NCBI GenBank assembly: GCA_963795435.1
Contig: CAWCHV010000007.1
Location: forward strand, 310,001-374,000
DNA from: JAFKFI01 sp963795435
GTDB lineage: Bacteria; Pseudomonadota; Alphaproteobacteria; Acetobacterales; Acetobacteraceae
DNA length: 64,000 nucleotides
Direction: 5' to 3'
The position numbers and the translations under genes were made by a program. Below the pieces are notes generated by a model. It ran no database searches, was not told the DNA's origin, and saw only the letters and a list, made by a program, of their open reading frames with translations. This document shows positions 27,965-35,238 of the stretch, piece after piece (the first letter of the stretch is position 1; each line of letters starts with the position of its first letter).

Positions 27965-28112
27965 CAGAATTCCAAGCGTAGGTACCCGAGAACCGATCGC
28001 AGGCTCCGCTCACGGACCCGGTAGGACATGGGCACCAGCCTTGCTTGATGCTGTCACCCGGACGAAGCGGCGCACTGTCTCCGGCCAGCCGGGACTTTGT
28101 TCGCCCGATTGC

Positions 28113-29246
28113 TCATTTTACTGCATGGCTCCCAATCTGCCGCCGCCAAGCCGGCGCGTCCTCGAGCACCGCCTTCAGCGATGCCAGATTTCTGCTGTCG
28201 AACCAGTGCTTCCCGGCTTCGCCCAGGCGCCCTCGGGCTGCCGCGCGGAGCCCGTCGCTCGTGGCCACGCCGATATGCTGCATGACGCTGTTGTCGCGGT
28301 AGCAGTCGATCATGCACGCGGTGCATCCGTCACGAAGGCGCTGGGAGCCGTCGAATTCCGTGATGTGACACAGTGGCCTCTCCCAGTTGTGACAGCGATA
28401 CAGGTCAAGGTGCCAATCCAAATAGAAAAATTTCCAGCCCGCGATGCACGCGAAATGCTCGGGTTCCCCGCGCAGATGACGCTGCATGTCCTCGATCGAC
28501 GCCGTCGGGTTGAGCACCGTGAAATGGCGCTTTAGCGCCTTGGCCGCATCGAACGCCGCGTGCAGTTCCTCGGCCGTGTAGGCGACCAGTTTCGAATCCG
28601 AGTAGCTCAGGTAGGGCGACGACAAGGTCGTCAGCGGATAGGAGAAGGTGAGGCTGTCAAATCCCAGGGATTCCAGGAACGCCGGAAGCTTCTCATAGTC
28701 CACAAGACGGCTCATGGTGACGGAGGCCGCGGTCGCGATGTTGGCCTGCCTCAAGAGGAAATTGGCTTCGCGAATGCGGGCGCAGACGCCAGGCAGCCCC
28801 CGATTTTGCTCATGCACGTCCGCCGACGCGGCGTCGATCGAGATGTAGACCGACACGAGACCGGAACCGGCCAAGTTTTCGATGCGCGCCGGCGTCAGCA
28901 GCGAGCCGTTGGTCACCAGTGTCGCAGCCATCCCGAGATCAGCCGCATGGCGAGCCATCGCGGCGAAATCGCGATGGGCCAGCGGCTCGCCGCCGGTGAA
29001 GATGAGGAAGTGGACGCCGTTCCGGGAAAGCACGTCGGCGGCCAGTTTCGCTTCATCAAGCGTCACCGAATGGCGGGCGCTCGTCGGCAGCCGATCGACC
29101 GCGAAGTTGCAGAAGTCGCACTTGGCATTGCAGACGCTCGTGATTGCGAAATGGCATGTTCCCGGGCCGCCGTCGATGGCCGCCTTCAGGGCCAGCCGCC
29201 ACAGCGGAAGCCGCTTGGTTTTTGTCGCGGACTGGCTGCGTGCCAT
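28113..29246 (-). CDS. radical SAM protein with C-terminal Cys cluster
   Basis: This 377-aa enzyme has the radical SAM signature CNAKCDFCNF (Cys 39, 43, 46) and the GGEP loop (85-88) followed by a TIM-barrel pattern. The C-terminal part contains FACIAGWKFFYLDWHLDLYR and GCTACMIDCYRDN, Cys-rich regions that could hold an auxiliary Fe-S cluster (SPASM/twitch-like). The reaction is unknown. I chose ATG 29246 over 29276 because AAAGGA sits 5 nt upstream of it. It lies between an exported protein gene of the GrrA/GrrM locus and a flippase-like gene, so it may modify the same peptide or a lipid. Confidence 0.82.
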   Translation of the reverse strand: MARSQSATKTKRLPLWRLALKAAIDGGPGTCHFAITSVCNAKCDFCNFAVDRLPTSARHSVTLDEAKLAADVLSRNGVHFLIFTGGEPLAHRDFAAMARHAADLGMAATLVTNGSLLTPARIENLAGSGLVSVYISIDAASADVHEQNRGLPGVCARIREANFLLRQANIATAASVTMSRLVDYEKLPAFLESLGFDSLTFSYPLTTLSSPYLSYSDSKLVAYTAEELHAAFDAAKALKRHFTVLNPTASIEDMQRHLRGEPEHFACIAGWKFFYLDWHLDLYRCHNWERPLCHITEFDGSQRLRDGCTACMIDCYRDNSVMQHIGVATSDGLRAAARGRLGEAGKHWFDSRNLASLKAVLEDAPAWRRQIGSHAVK

Positions 29247-29251
29247 CAGGG

Positions 29252-29257
29252 TCCTTT
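29252..29257 (-). promoter_or_regulatory. ribosome-binding site deciding the radical SAM start
   Basis: AAAGGA on the minus strand lies 5 nt before ATG 29246. No comparable site precedes the longer in-frame ATG at 29276. Confidence 0.6.
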
Positions 29258-29309
29258 CAGGAACGGCGGGCAACATTTCAGGCCGCTGGCCGGATCGTTC
29301 GTCCGCCGC

Positions 29310-30047
29310 CTACTCCCAGTACGCTTCCTCGATCACGCCCTTATCGTCGAGGATCAAGGTGAGGCGGTTAGGGTCCTGCTCGGCGCCCCTGATGCCGTCG
29401 GTTTCATGGATCACTCGTAGCGACTTCGGCAGCTGGTCCTGACGGACGACGTCCTGCCCCGGTTGGGCCTGGTCGCCCGACGCGAGCGTCTTGCCCATGC
29501 AATCCTTGCAATCGTTGACGTCGACGCTCGCCTGAGAGCTGCCGGGGATCTGCCTGACCGTCACCGCATTCTCCGAGGCGCGGACGCGCACGCCCTTGAA
29601 CTGCCGGTCCGGCTCGAGCGGAAAGATCGCGGCGACCGGGAAGAAACCCGTGGCGGTCTGCGATTGGTCGGGCGGAATCGCAATCAGCTGCAGGTCGAGG
29701 ATGTCGTCGAAGGACTTGCCGGCATAGGTCGGGACCAGTTGCGGAGCGCTCCAGCCTTGCGACGATGCCAAGCCGACGACCCGCACGATGTCGAGCCGCG
29801 GTTCGGTCGCGGTACGCATGACCTCAACTCCAGTCACGTAGAGCACCGGGAGCTCCGTCGCTTGCGTCGCGTCGGGGGGAGCGGTCAACTCGCCAGCGCT
29901 CCCCGGCCCGGCGTCGCCGTAGGAGGCCGCCGCTCCGCCAGATGCTGGTGCGGACGGAACGCCCTGGGCCAACCCGAAGCTGGCCGGGGTTCCCGATAGC
30001 GCAGTGCCGAAAGCGACCGCGGCCAAAACCCGGAACGTGCTGTTCAT
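29310..30047 (-). CDS. exported protein associated with the GrrM locus, function unknown
   Basis: The 245-aa protein has a signal-like N-terminus (FRVLAAVAFGTALSGTPASF, cleavage near GLAQ-GV) and an Ala/Gly/Pro linker. A conserved-looking domain follows: TELPVLYVTGVEVMRTATEP, GLASSQGWSAPQLVPTYAGK and IAIPPDQSQ. A CKDC pair (Cys 180 and 183) precedes the tail, which ends LILDDKGVIEEAYWE. Its ATG overlaps the grrM stop by 4 nt (ATGA), so translation is probably coupled. That tight coupling is the main evidence that it works with the RiPP, perhaps as a periplasmic partner or binding protein. It does not look like the substrate-binding-type GrrP protein known from other GRRM loci. Confidence 0.7.
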   Translation of the reverse strand: MNSTFRVLAAVAFGTALSGTPASFGLAQGVPSAPASGGAAASYGDAGPGSAGELTAPPDATQATELPVLYVTGVEVMRTATEPRLDIVRVVGLASSQGWSAPQLVPTYAGKSFDDILDLQLIAIPPDQSQTATGFFPVAAIFPLEPDRQFKGVRVRASENAVTVRQIPGSSQASVDVNDCKDCMGKTLASGDQAQPGQDVVRQDQLPKSLRVIHETDGIRGAEQDPNRLTLILDDKGVIEEAYWE

Positions 30048-31297
30048 CCTGCCCTCCGAAATGGCGGTGCTCCCCCGCGTCGCCCGGCGTCGCCGCTTTC
30101 CGCCTCGACCGGCGGTTCCGGACCGAGGTGGTCGGCCCCGGCCCCGCCCTGCCGCGCTTGCTCGATCGCATCCAGCACGAGGTCGGTCGCCCGCATCTTG
30201 GTGATCCGGCAATAGCGGGTCTCGGTGCTGGCGAAGCTGCCGTTCTCGGCCAGCTTGTTGACCGGCTCGCCGCCGCCACACACGCTGAAATACTCGCAGC
30301 CGGCCCGACACATCTCCACGCCGGCCTGGATGTCCCGGTCCATGCGGGCGAGAGCCGGCCGCTCGAGCAGATCGACCAGGGCGTCGCGATTGATGTTGCC
30401 CAGCAGGAAGTCGCTGTATTCGGCGTGCTTGAGACCGAGCAGTTCGGGAGAGAACGTCGAGATGTTGCCGGCCCAGTCCATGCTGGTGACCGCGAACGGC
30501 TCGACCAGTTGATTGGCGAAGGGCGCGTCCGGCGGCCGGATGACCTGCCGAATCGCGTGGTCGATCTCGCGCACGAAGGTGAGCCTGCCGGGAGCGCTGG
30601 CGGACAGGCGCCAGAACTCGCTGAGAAACCGGTAGTAGGCCGCTTCGATGCCCGCCTCGGCGAAGAACTCCGAGACGTGGCTGCCCTCGGATTCCTCGAC
30701 GTTGAAACAGACCTGTTCGATGCCCTCGGCCAGATAGAAATCGAACATCTCGCCGGGTGCGGCCATGCTGGATGAGGACAGGACCGTGATCACGTGGAAC
30801 GGCACACCGGCCTCACGCAACAGGCGGATCCCGGCGATTGTCTTGTCGAACGTGCCGCGGCCCGAGCGGGTCAGCCGGTTGCGATCGTGCAGGTGCCTGG
30901 GTCCATCGACGCTGACCCCGACATTGACCCGTTCTTCGGCGAAGAATTCGCACCACGAGTCGTCAATGAGCGTGCCGTTGGTCTGGAACGCGTGCGTGAT
31001 CGCCAGCTCCCGCGGCCTCAGCTTGTCGATCGTGCGAAACGCGTCGCGATAGAATTCAATCGGCAGCACCATCGGCTCGCCGGCGTGCCAGACCACCGAG
31101 AGACAGTCGCCGACCCATCCCGATGCGAACACCTGCGAGGCCAAGTTGACGAGGGTCTCTCTCGAGACGACCGCCCTGGAGTTGCGGTCGGGCAGATAGC
31201 AGTACCGGCAGGCGATGTTGCAGAACGGGGTCGGCTGGATGACCAGCAGCTCTATTCGGGGCACGATGGCGCTCGCTCTCCGCCGATCCCCCGACAC
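30044..31297 (-). CDS. grrM: GrrM-like cyclophane-forming radical SAM/SPASM peptide maturase
   Basis: The 417-aa protein opens with IELLVIQPTPFCNIACRYCY (Cys 26, 30, 33), the radical SAM cluster site. It has the family stretches GWVGDCLSVVWHAGEPMVLP, FQTNGTLIDDSWC and VGVSVDGP. A C-terminal SPASM Cys set (MCRAGCEYFSVCGG, then RYCRITKM) would hold auxiliary clusters. This pattern fits the GrrM/OscB maturases, which link aromatic side chains to nearby residues in partner GrrA peptides. The precursor gene ends 4 nt upstream. The start is GTG 31297; GTG 31264, after GGAGAG, is an alternative. The ~40-residue C-terminal extension (Gly/Glu/Arg rich) is unusual. Confidence 0.88.
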   Translation of the reverse strand: MSGDRRRASAIVPRIELLVIQPTPFCNIACRYCYLPDRNSRAVVSRETLVNLASQVFASGWVGDCLSVVWHAGEPMVLPIEFYRDAFRTIDKLRPRELAITHAFQTNGTLIDDSWCEFFAEERVNVGVSVDGPRHLHDRNRLTRSGRGTFDKTIAGIRLLREAGVPFHVITVLSSSSMAAPGEMFDFYLAEGIEQVCFNVEESEGSHVSEFFAEAGIEAAYYRFLSEFWRLSASAPGRLTFVREIDHAIRQVIRPPDAPFANQLVEPFAVTSMDWAGNISTFSPELLGLKHAEYSDFLLGNINRDALVDLLERPALARMDRDIQAGVEMCRAGCEYFSVCGGGEPVNKLAENGSFASTETRYCRITKMRATDLVLDAIEQARQGGAGADHLGPEPPVEAESGDAGRRGGAPPFRRAG

Positions 31298-31301
31298 CGG
31301 C

Positions 31302-31655
31302 TCACCAGTTGCGCCAGAAATTGTTCCAATTGGGCCAGCCGTTGCGCCAGTTGTTCCAACGAGGCGCTCCCCAGCCGCGGCGGCGGGGGCCGCTCCAACC
31401 CCAGTTGTTCCACCTGTTGCCCCAGGTCAGCTGGAGATTCCGGTCCGGCTGCTTCGCCAGCGCCTCCGGCCCCACCACGACGAAGACGGCTTCGCGGATG
31501 GCGGCAAGCCGCGCGGAAACCGGCGGATCCGAGGCAGCCACGGGACGCTCCGCCGCGATGCCTGGCAGCGCGGAACCGAGCAGCAGCGACGCGCCGACCG
31601 CTCCCGCCGGGATGATCGCCGACATGACCTTGAGATACGTCTGTCGCAGGTGCAT
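31302..31655 (-). CDS. grrA: GrrA-like RiPP precursor with Trp-x-Asn repeats
   Basis: From ATG 31655 the product is 117 aa. It has a signal-like hydrophobic segment (MSAIIPAGAVGASLLLGSAL, ending GIAA), a leader (RLAAIREAVFVVVGPEAL) and a 40-residue core (residues 78-117) made almost only of Trp, Asn, Gly, Arg and Pro. The core holds seven W-x-N triplets, at 78, 82, 100, 103, 107, 110 and 114. Short aromatic-x-Asn units are the known substrates of three-residue cyclophane formation. It sits 4 nt before the GrrM-like maturase, as in GRRM systems. A GTG at 31685 would add 10 residues. The mature structure and activity are unknown. Confidence 0.85.
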   Translation of the reverse strand: MHLRQTYLKVMSAIIPAGAVGASLLLGSALPGIAAERPVAASDPPVSARLAAIREAVFVVVGPEALAKQPDRNLQLTWGNRWNNWGWSGPRRRGWGAPRWNNWRNGWPNWNNFWRNW

Positions 31656-31822
31656 CGGGTTACCTGTGTCGACTGTCGCCCGCACGCCGGCTCGGTCCCG
31701 TTCGCGGGCGCTTTCCGGACTATAGGGATGCGGCGGCGCCAGGGGTAGCCCGGTATCCCAGCCCTACTCCCCCCGTCCCAAACGCGTTTCGGCGGTGCCG
31801 CGGCGCGGCCGGGAGGCAAGGC

Positions 31823-32295
31823 TCAGCGTGCGGCGACCCGGTCGAGCACGAGCCGATAACGGCACCTGGATACGGTTGGAACAGCGTTCCCTCGAACCGC
31901 TCGCCGGCGAGTCGGCCGGTGATCCAGGATTGGCGGAAGGCCATGCGCACGCTGCCGTCTGGACCGATGCGGCCGCGATAGCTGCCGAACCGGGCACGGC
32001 CCTCGCTTACCCTCATGCCGGTGATCGAGATCCGCCGCGGACAGTCGAGCTGTCCGCCCGGTGCGACCAGGAGGTGCCCCACGCCGGCATACTCGCCGTC
32101 CCATCCCTCGGGAGCGGGCGGGAGTGGCGGGGGCGGCGGCTGTGCGACGGGCGGCGGCATCATGGCCGTGGCCGGCACCGTTGGGGGCGGCGCCTGGCAA
32201 CCGGCGAGCACCAGCACCGCCGCGAGCAGACCGGCGCCGCGTTGTTGCAGACGATGACGGATGCGCGTCAGCGGATGAATGGGCCAGGCTGTCAT
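31823..32295 (-). pseudogene. exported lipoprotein, C-terminal frameshift
   Basis: From ATG 32295 the product has a lipobox (LLAAVLVLAGC, Cys 33) and a Pro-rich linker (PPPVAQPPPPPLPPAP). A small beta domain follows (GEYAGVGHLLVAPGGQLDCP; GRIGPDGSVRMAFRQSWITG; RLAGERFEGTLFQPYPG). Near 31868 the frame is lost. One missing base there would give PGCRYRLVLDRVAAR with a stop at 31823, a natural end for this domain; without it the frame runs on to 31720 with unlikely residues. It is upstream of grrA on the same strand with a 167-base gap, so possible co-transcription is uncertain. Confidence 0.6.
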
Positions 32296-32523
32296 GTGGT
32301 GCGCTCCGTTCCGCTCAGCCGCCGGTATATCAATCGCGCCGGTGGAACAATGGTCCGACAGTCCTATCCCACGCGCGCGTTGTCGTTTGGGATGTTCTGC
32401 ATAGCGCCGGGACGGACAGCCCAAGCCCGCTCATCCGGATGCAGCTAGCATCGTTGCCGTGCCGAGGTGCCGTGCAAGGCGGCGACGAAGCCGCCATAGT
32501 TTGCAACAGTGTAGGCAGCGCCC

Positions 32524-32931
32524 GTGAAGTTTCCTATGAAGTGCACAATCTGGACGGTTGGGACGGCGCTTCTCCTGGCGCTGGCGCCGCGCCAGGGGCA
32601 CGCCGTGTCGCCGGAGGACTTCACCGCGGGCACGACGGGCCAGTTCGTAGCCTTGTGCGAGGCTCCCGCCGACAGCCCGATGGCGACCGCGGCACTCGAC
32701 TTCTGCTACGGATTCGCGCAAGGCGCCGTGGTGGTCCAGATGGCGCACGATTCGGCATCGCGAAGCGGCCCGAGGCTGTTTTGCCTGCCGACGCCGCTTC
32801 CGTCGCGCTCTCAGACGATGGCCGAGTTCGTGCAATGGGCGCATCGGTCGCCGGCCCACATGGGCGATCCCGCCGCCGACGGGTTGTTCCGTTTCCTCGG
32901 GGAGCGCTTCCCGTGTCCAACAAGCCGCTGA
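32524..32931 (+). CDS. Rap1a/Tai-family (type VI immunity-like) exported protein
   Basis: The 135-aa product has a signal peptide (TIWTVGTALLLALAPRQGHA) and the fold pattern of Rap1a/Tai proteins: FVALCEAPADSPMATAALDFCYGFAQGAV, then LFCLPTPLPSRSQTMAEFVQWA and ERFPCP. Four Cys are spaced as in that family. Founding members are periplasmic immunity proteins against type VI amidase effectors, but many homologues occur with no effector nearby, as here. GTG 32524 is favoured by an AGG 9 nt upstream; ATG 32536 is an alternative. Confidence 0.7.
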   Translation: MKFPMKCTIWTVGTALLLALAPRQGHAVSPEDFTAGTTGQFVALCEAPADSPMATAALDFCYGFAQGAVVVQMAHDSASRSGPRLFCLPTPLPSRSQTMAEFVQWAHRSPAHMGDPAADGLFRFLGERFPCPTSR

Positions 32932-32954
32932 TGCACGGGCGAACGAGGTTCCCC

Positions 32955-33233
32955 ATGAAGTTCTTCGCCCTGGTGCTGGTACTTGCATTCTCGGTCACGA
33001 GTTGCGCGGATCTCAATCCCACGCAGCAGCGCGCTCTCACCGGAACGGTGGGCGGGGCGGGCGTCGGAGCGGTCGCTGGCGCGATCGGCGGCAATGCGGG
33101 GCTGGGGGCCGCCGTCGGTGCCGGAGCGGGCTTGCTGGGCGGCCTCATCTGGGACCAGCACCGGAGAGCCGAGGACAGGGCGTTCCAGCAGGGATACGCA
33201 GCGGCGCGGCAGGGCGCTCCGCCGCCACGCTAG
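32955..33233 (+). CDS. glycine-zipper small lipoprotein
   Basis: The 92-aa product has a lipobox (LAFSVTSC, Cys 17). Next comes a glycine-zipper membrane segment (GTVGGAGVGAVAGAIGGNAG, then GLGAAVGAGAGLLGGLIWD) and a short charged tail. This matches the YMGG/osmotically-inducible-type outer-membrane lipoproteins of unknown precise role. The start ATG follows GAGG (GAACGAGGTTCCCC). It is 23 nt after the Rap1a-like gene, probably one transcript. Confidence 0.75.
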   Translation: MKFFALVLVLAFSVTSCADLNPTQQRALTGTVGGAGVGAVAGAIGGNAGLGAAVGAGAGLLGGLIWDQHRRAEDRAFQQGYAAARQGAPPPR

Positions 33234-33302
33234 CGATTTCGTTCGCCGGGCGGGAGCCCGGAGGCCGGCGCGGGATCGGTCCGGACGCGGCAATCGACCG
33301 TG

Positions 33303-35195
33303 ATGCGCTCTGAGCGCGGCACCGGAGGGCTGTCGGACGCGGTCCGGGTTTTGCGCCGCGCGTTCTGGCCGCTCCTGGCCTTCGAGACGGCGATCGGGTT
33401 CGTCACGGTCATCGTGCTCGACCCGCTGCTTCTGTTGCTGCTCGATCGAATCGTGGCGCTGGGGGGCGACCCGTTCGTCGGCAATTCCGCGCTGGTTGCC
33501 TTCGCGCTCTCGCCGGCCGGATTGACGGCCATCGCGGTCGCCGCGATCGGCGCGACCTTCTTTGTGGTCGCGACCTTCGGCGGCGAAAGCTTGGTTCTGT
33601 GGGGCGCGCGCCGGGGCAAGCCGCCCCGCCATCTTGCGATCTGGCGCTCGCTGCTCGGTCGCGTCCCCGTCTTGTTGGCGATCAGCGCATGGCTCATCGC
33701 GGTGGCGATGCTGCTCGCGCTCCCGGTAGCGGCAACGGCGATCGCGGCGCGGCGCTGGTTGCTGTCCGATGGCGATTTCTATTTCTACCTGACGACGCGA
33801 CCACCGGAGTTCATCTGGGCCGCGGCCGCCGTCATCATCGTCGCGGCGATTGCCGGTGTCGCCGGTTTCCTGCTGCTGCTGCGGACCGGCCTCGCCGTGC
33901 CGATCTGCCTCGCCCGGCCGCTCGGAGCGCGTCGGGCGTTCTGGCTCTCGGCGATGGCGACGCGCGGCCGGCAGCGCGCGCTGATCCTGCGGCTGCTCGG
34001 TGTAGCGGGCGGGCTCGTTTTGCTGTGGGCCGTCGTCCTCGCCGTTTTGTCCGTCCTGCTCGAACGGCTGATCGCGAATCCGATGACGGCTCCCGCGTTG
34101 CTCCGCACCGGCGCGCTGTTCGCGGTTGGCGGGGCGATCGGGTTCGCGGTGCTCGCGGCGATCTCGCGCGGCGCCGTCCTGCTCGTTCTGCTGCTGGACC
34201 GCGCGGCCGACCAGGTGCTGCCGGCCAGCGTCGAGCCCGGGCCGATCTCGGCGCGTCGTCGCTGGCTTGGCGTCGCCGTGACGCTTGGCATCTGCGCCAC
34301 GATCCCGGTCGCCGCCGCGATGCAGATGACCAGGGGCGGCCCGGCGGTCCCGCGTACGATCGGCATTACCGCGCATCGCGCGGGCTCCGCGCGCGCGCCC
34401 GAGAACACGATTGCGGCGCTGCGAAACGCCATCGCCGAAGGAGCGGACGTCGTGGAGGTGGACGCGCAGGAGACCGCAGATGGAGAGGTCGTGTTGCTGC
34501 ACGACACGGATTTGCGCCGTGTCGCCGGCGTGGCGCGCTCCGTCTGGGAGATGCGATCCGATGAGTTGCAGCGTCTCGACGTCGGGTCCTGGTTCGCGCC
34601 ACGCTTCGCCGGTGAACGCATCCCGACCCTGCGCGCGTTCGCTGAGGCCTCACGAGGCCGCGTGCGGCTCAACGTGGAACTCAAGGACAACGGGCATGAG
34701 CAGGATCTCGCGGCCCGTGTGGTTGCCATCTTGCGCGAGACCGGCGTGGCGGACCAGGCGGCGATCTCCTCGCTCGATCTCGGGCTGCTCCGTCAGGTCC
34801 GGCAAATCGCGCCGGAAATCAAGCGGGGCCTGATCCTCGCGACGGGGATCGGCAACCTGCGCGCCGTGGACGTTGATTTCGTGGCGCTCGCGAGGCGGCT
34901 GGCGACGCGGGCGGTGATTCGCCAGCTCGCCGAGCGCGGGCGGGAGGCGCATGTGTGGACGCTGGACGACGACGCAACCATCGCGCGCGCCATGCTGGAT
35001 GGCGCGGCCAACATCATCACCGGCGATACATTGCGGGCGGTGCGCGTGCGGGACTGGTTCAACGGGCTGAGCAAGCCGGAGCGAATGCTGCTTCGCGTCC
35101 CGAACCTGGTCAGCACCGGATGGCTCGGTATAACCGGCCGCGAGCTGCCAATGCGCGGCGCCGTCGCGCCCGAATCCGTTGCGGACGAGGAGTGA
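33303..35195 (+). CDS. membrane-anchored glycerophosphodiester phosphodiesterase
   Basis: The ~630-aa protein has two parts. Residues 1-~340 form a multi-helix membrane domain (glycerophosphoryl diester phosphodiesterase membrane-domain type). Residues ~350-610 form a GDPD TIM barrel with catalytic HRAGSARAPENT (His near 358), EVDAQETADGEVVLLHDTDL and NVELKDNG. It hydrolyses glycerophosphodiesters to glycerol-3-phosphate and an alcohol, at the membrane. A preceding GTG (33300) is directly adjacent to the ATG. It precedes a patatin-like phospholipase by 43 nt; both act on phospholipids or their products. Confidence 0.87.
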   Translation: MRSERGTGGLSDAVRVLRRAFWPLLAFETAIGFVTVIVLDPLLLLLLDRIVALGGDPFVGNSALVAFALSPAGLTAIAVAAIGATFFVVATFGGESLVLWGARRGKPPRHLAIWRSLLGRVPVLLAISAWLIAVAMLLALPVAATAIAARRWLLSDGDFYFYLTTRPPEFIWAAAAVIIVAAIAGVAGFLLLLRTGLAVPICLARPLGARRAFWLSAMATRGRQRALILRLLGVAGGLVLLWAVVLAVLSVLLERLIANPMTAPALLRTGALFAVGGAIGFAVLAAISRGAVLLVLLLDRAADQVLPASVEPGPISARRRWLGVAVTLGICATIPVAAAMQMTRGGPAVPRTIGITAHRAGSARAPENTIAALRNAIAEGADVVEVDAQETADGEVVLLHDTDLRRVAGVARSVWEMRSDELQRLDVGSWFAPRFAGERIPTLRAFAEASRGRVRLNVELKDNGHEQDLAARVVAILRETGVADQAAISSLDLGLLRQVRQIAPEIKRGLILATGIGNLRAVDVDFVALARRLATRAVIRQLAERGREAHVWTLDDDATIARAMLDGAANIITGDTLRAVRVRDWFNGLSKPERMLLRVPNLVSTGWLGITGRELPMRGAVAPESVADEE

Positions 35196-35238
35196 ACCGA
35201 GGGGGCTCGCTCGCGGTTCGCATCAGAAGGACCCTTCC

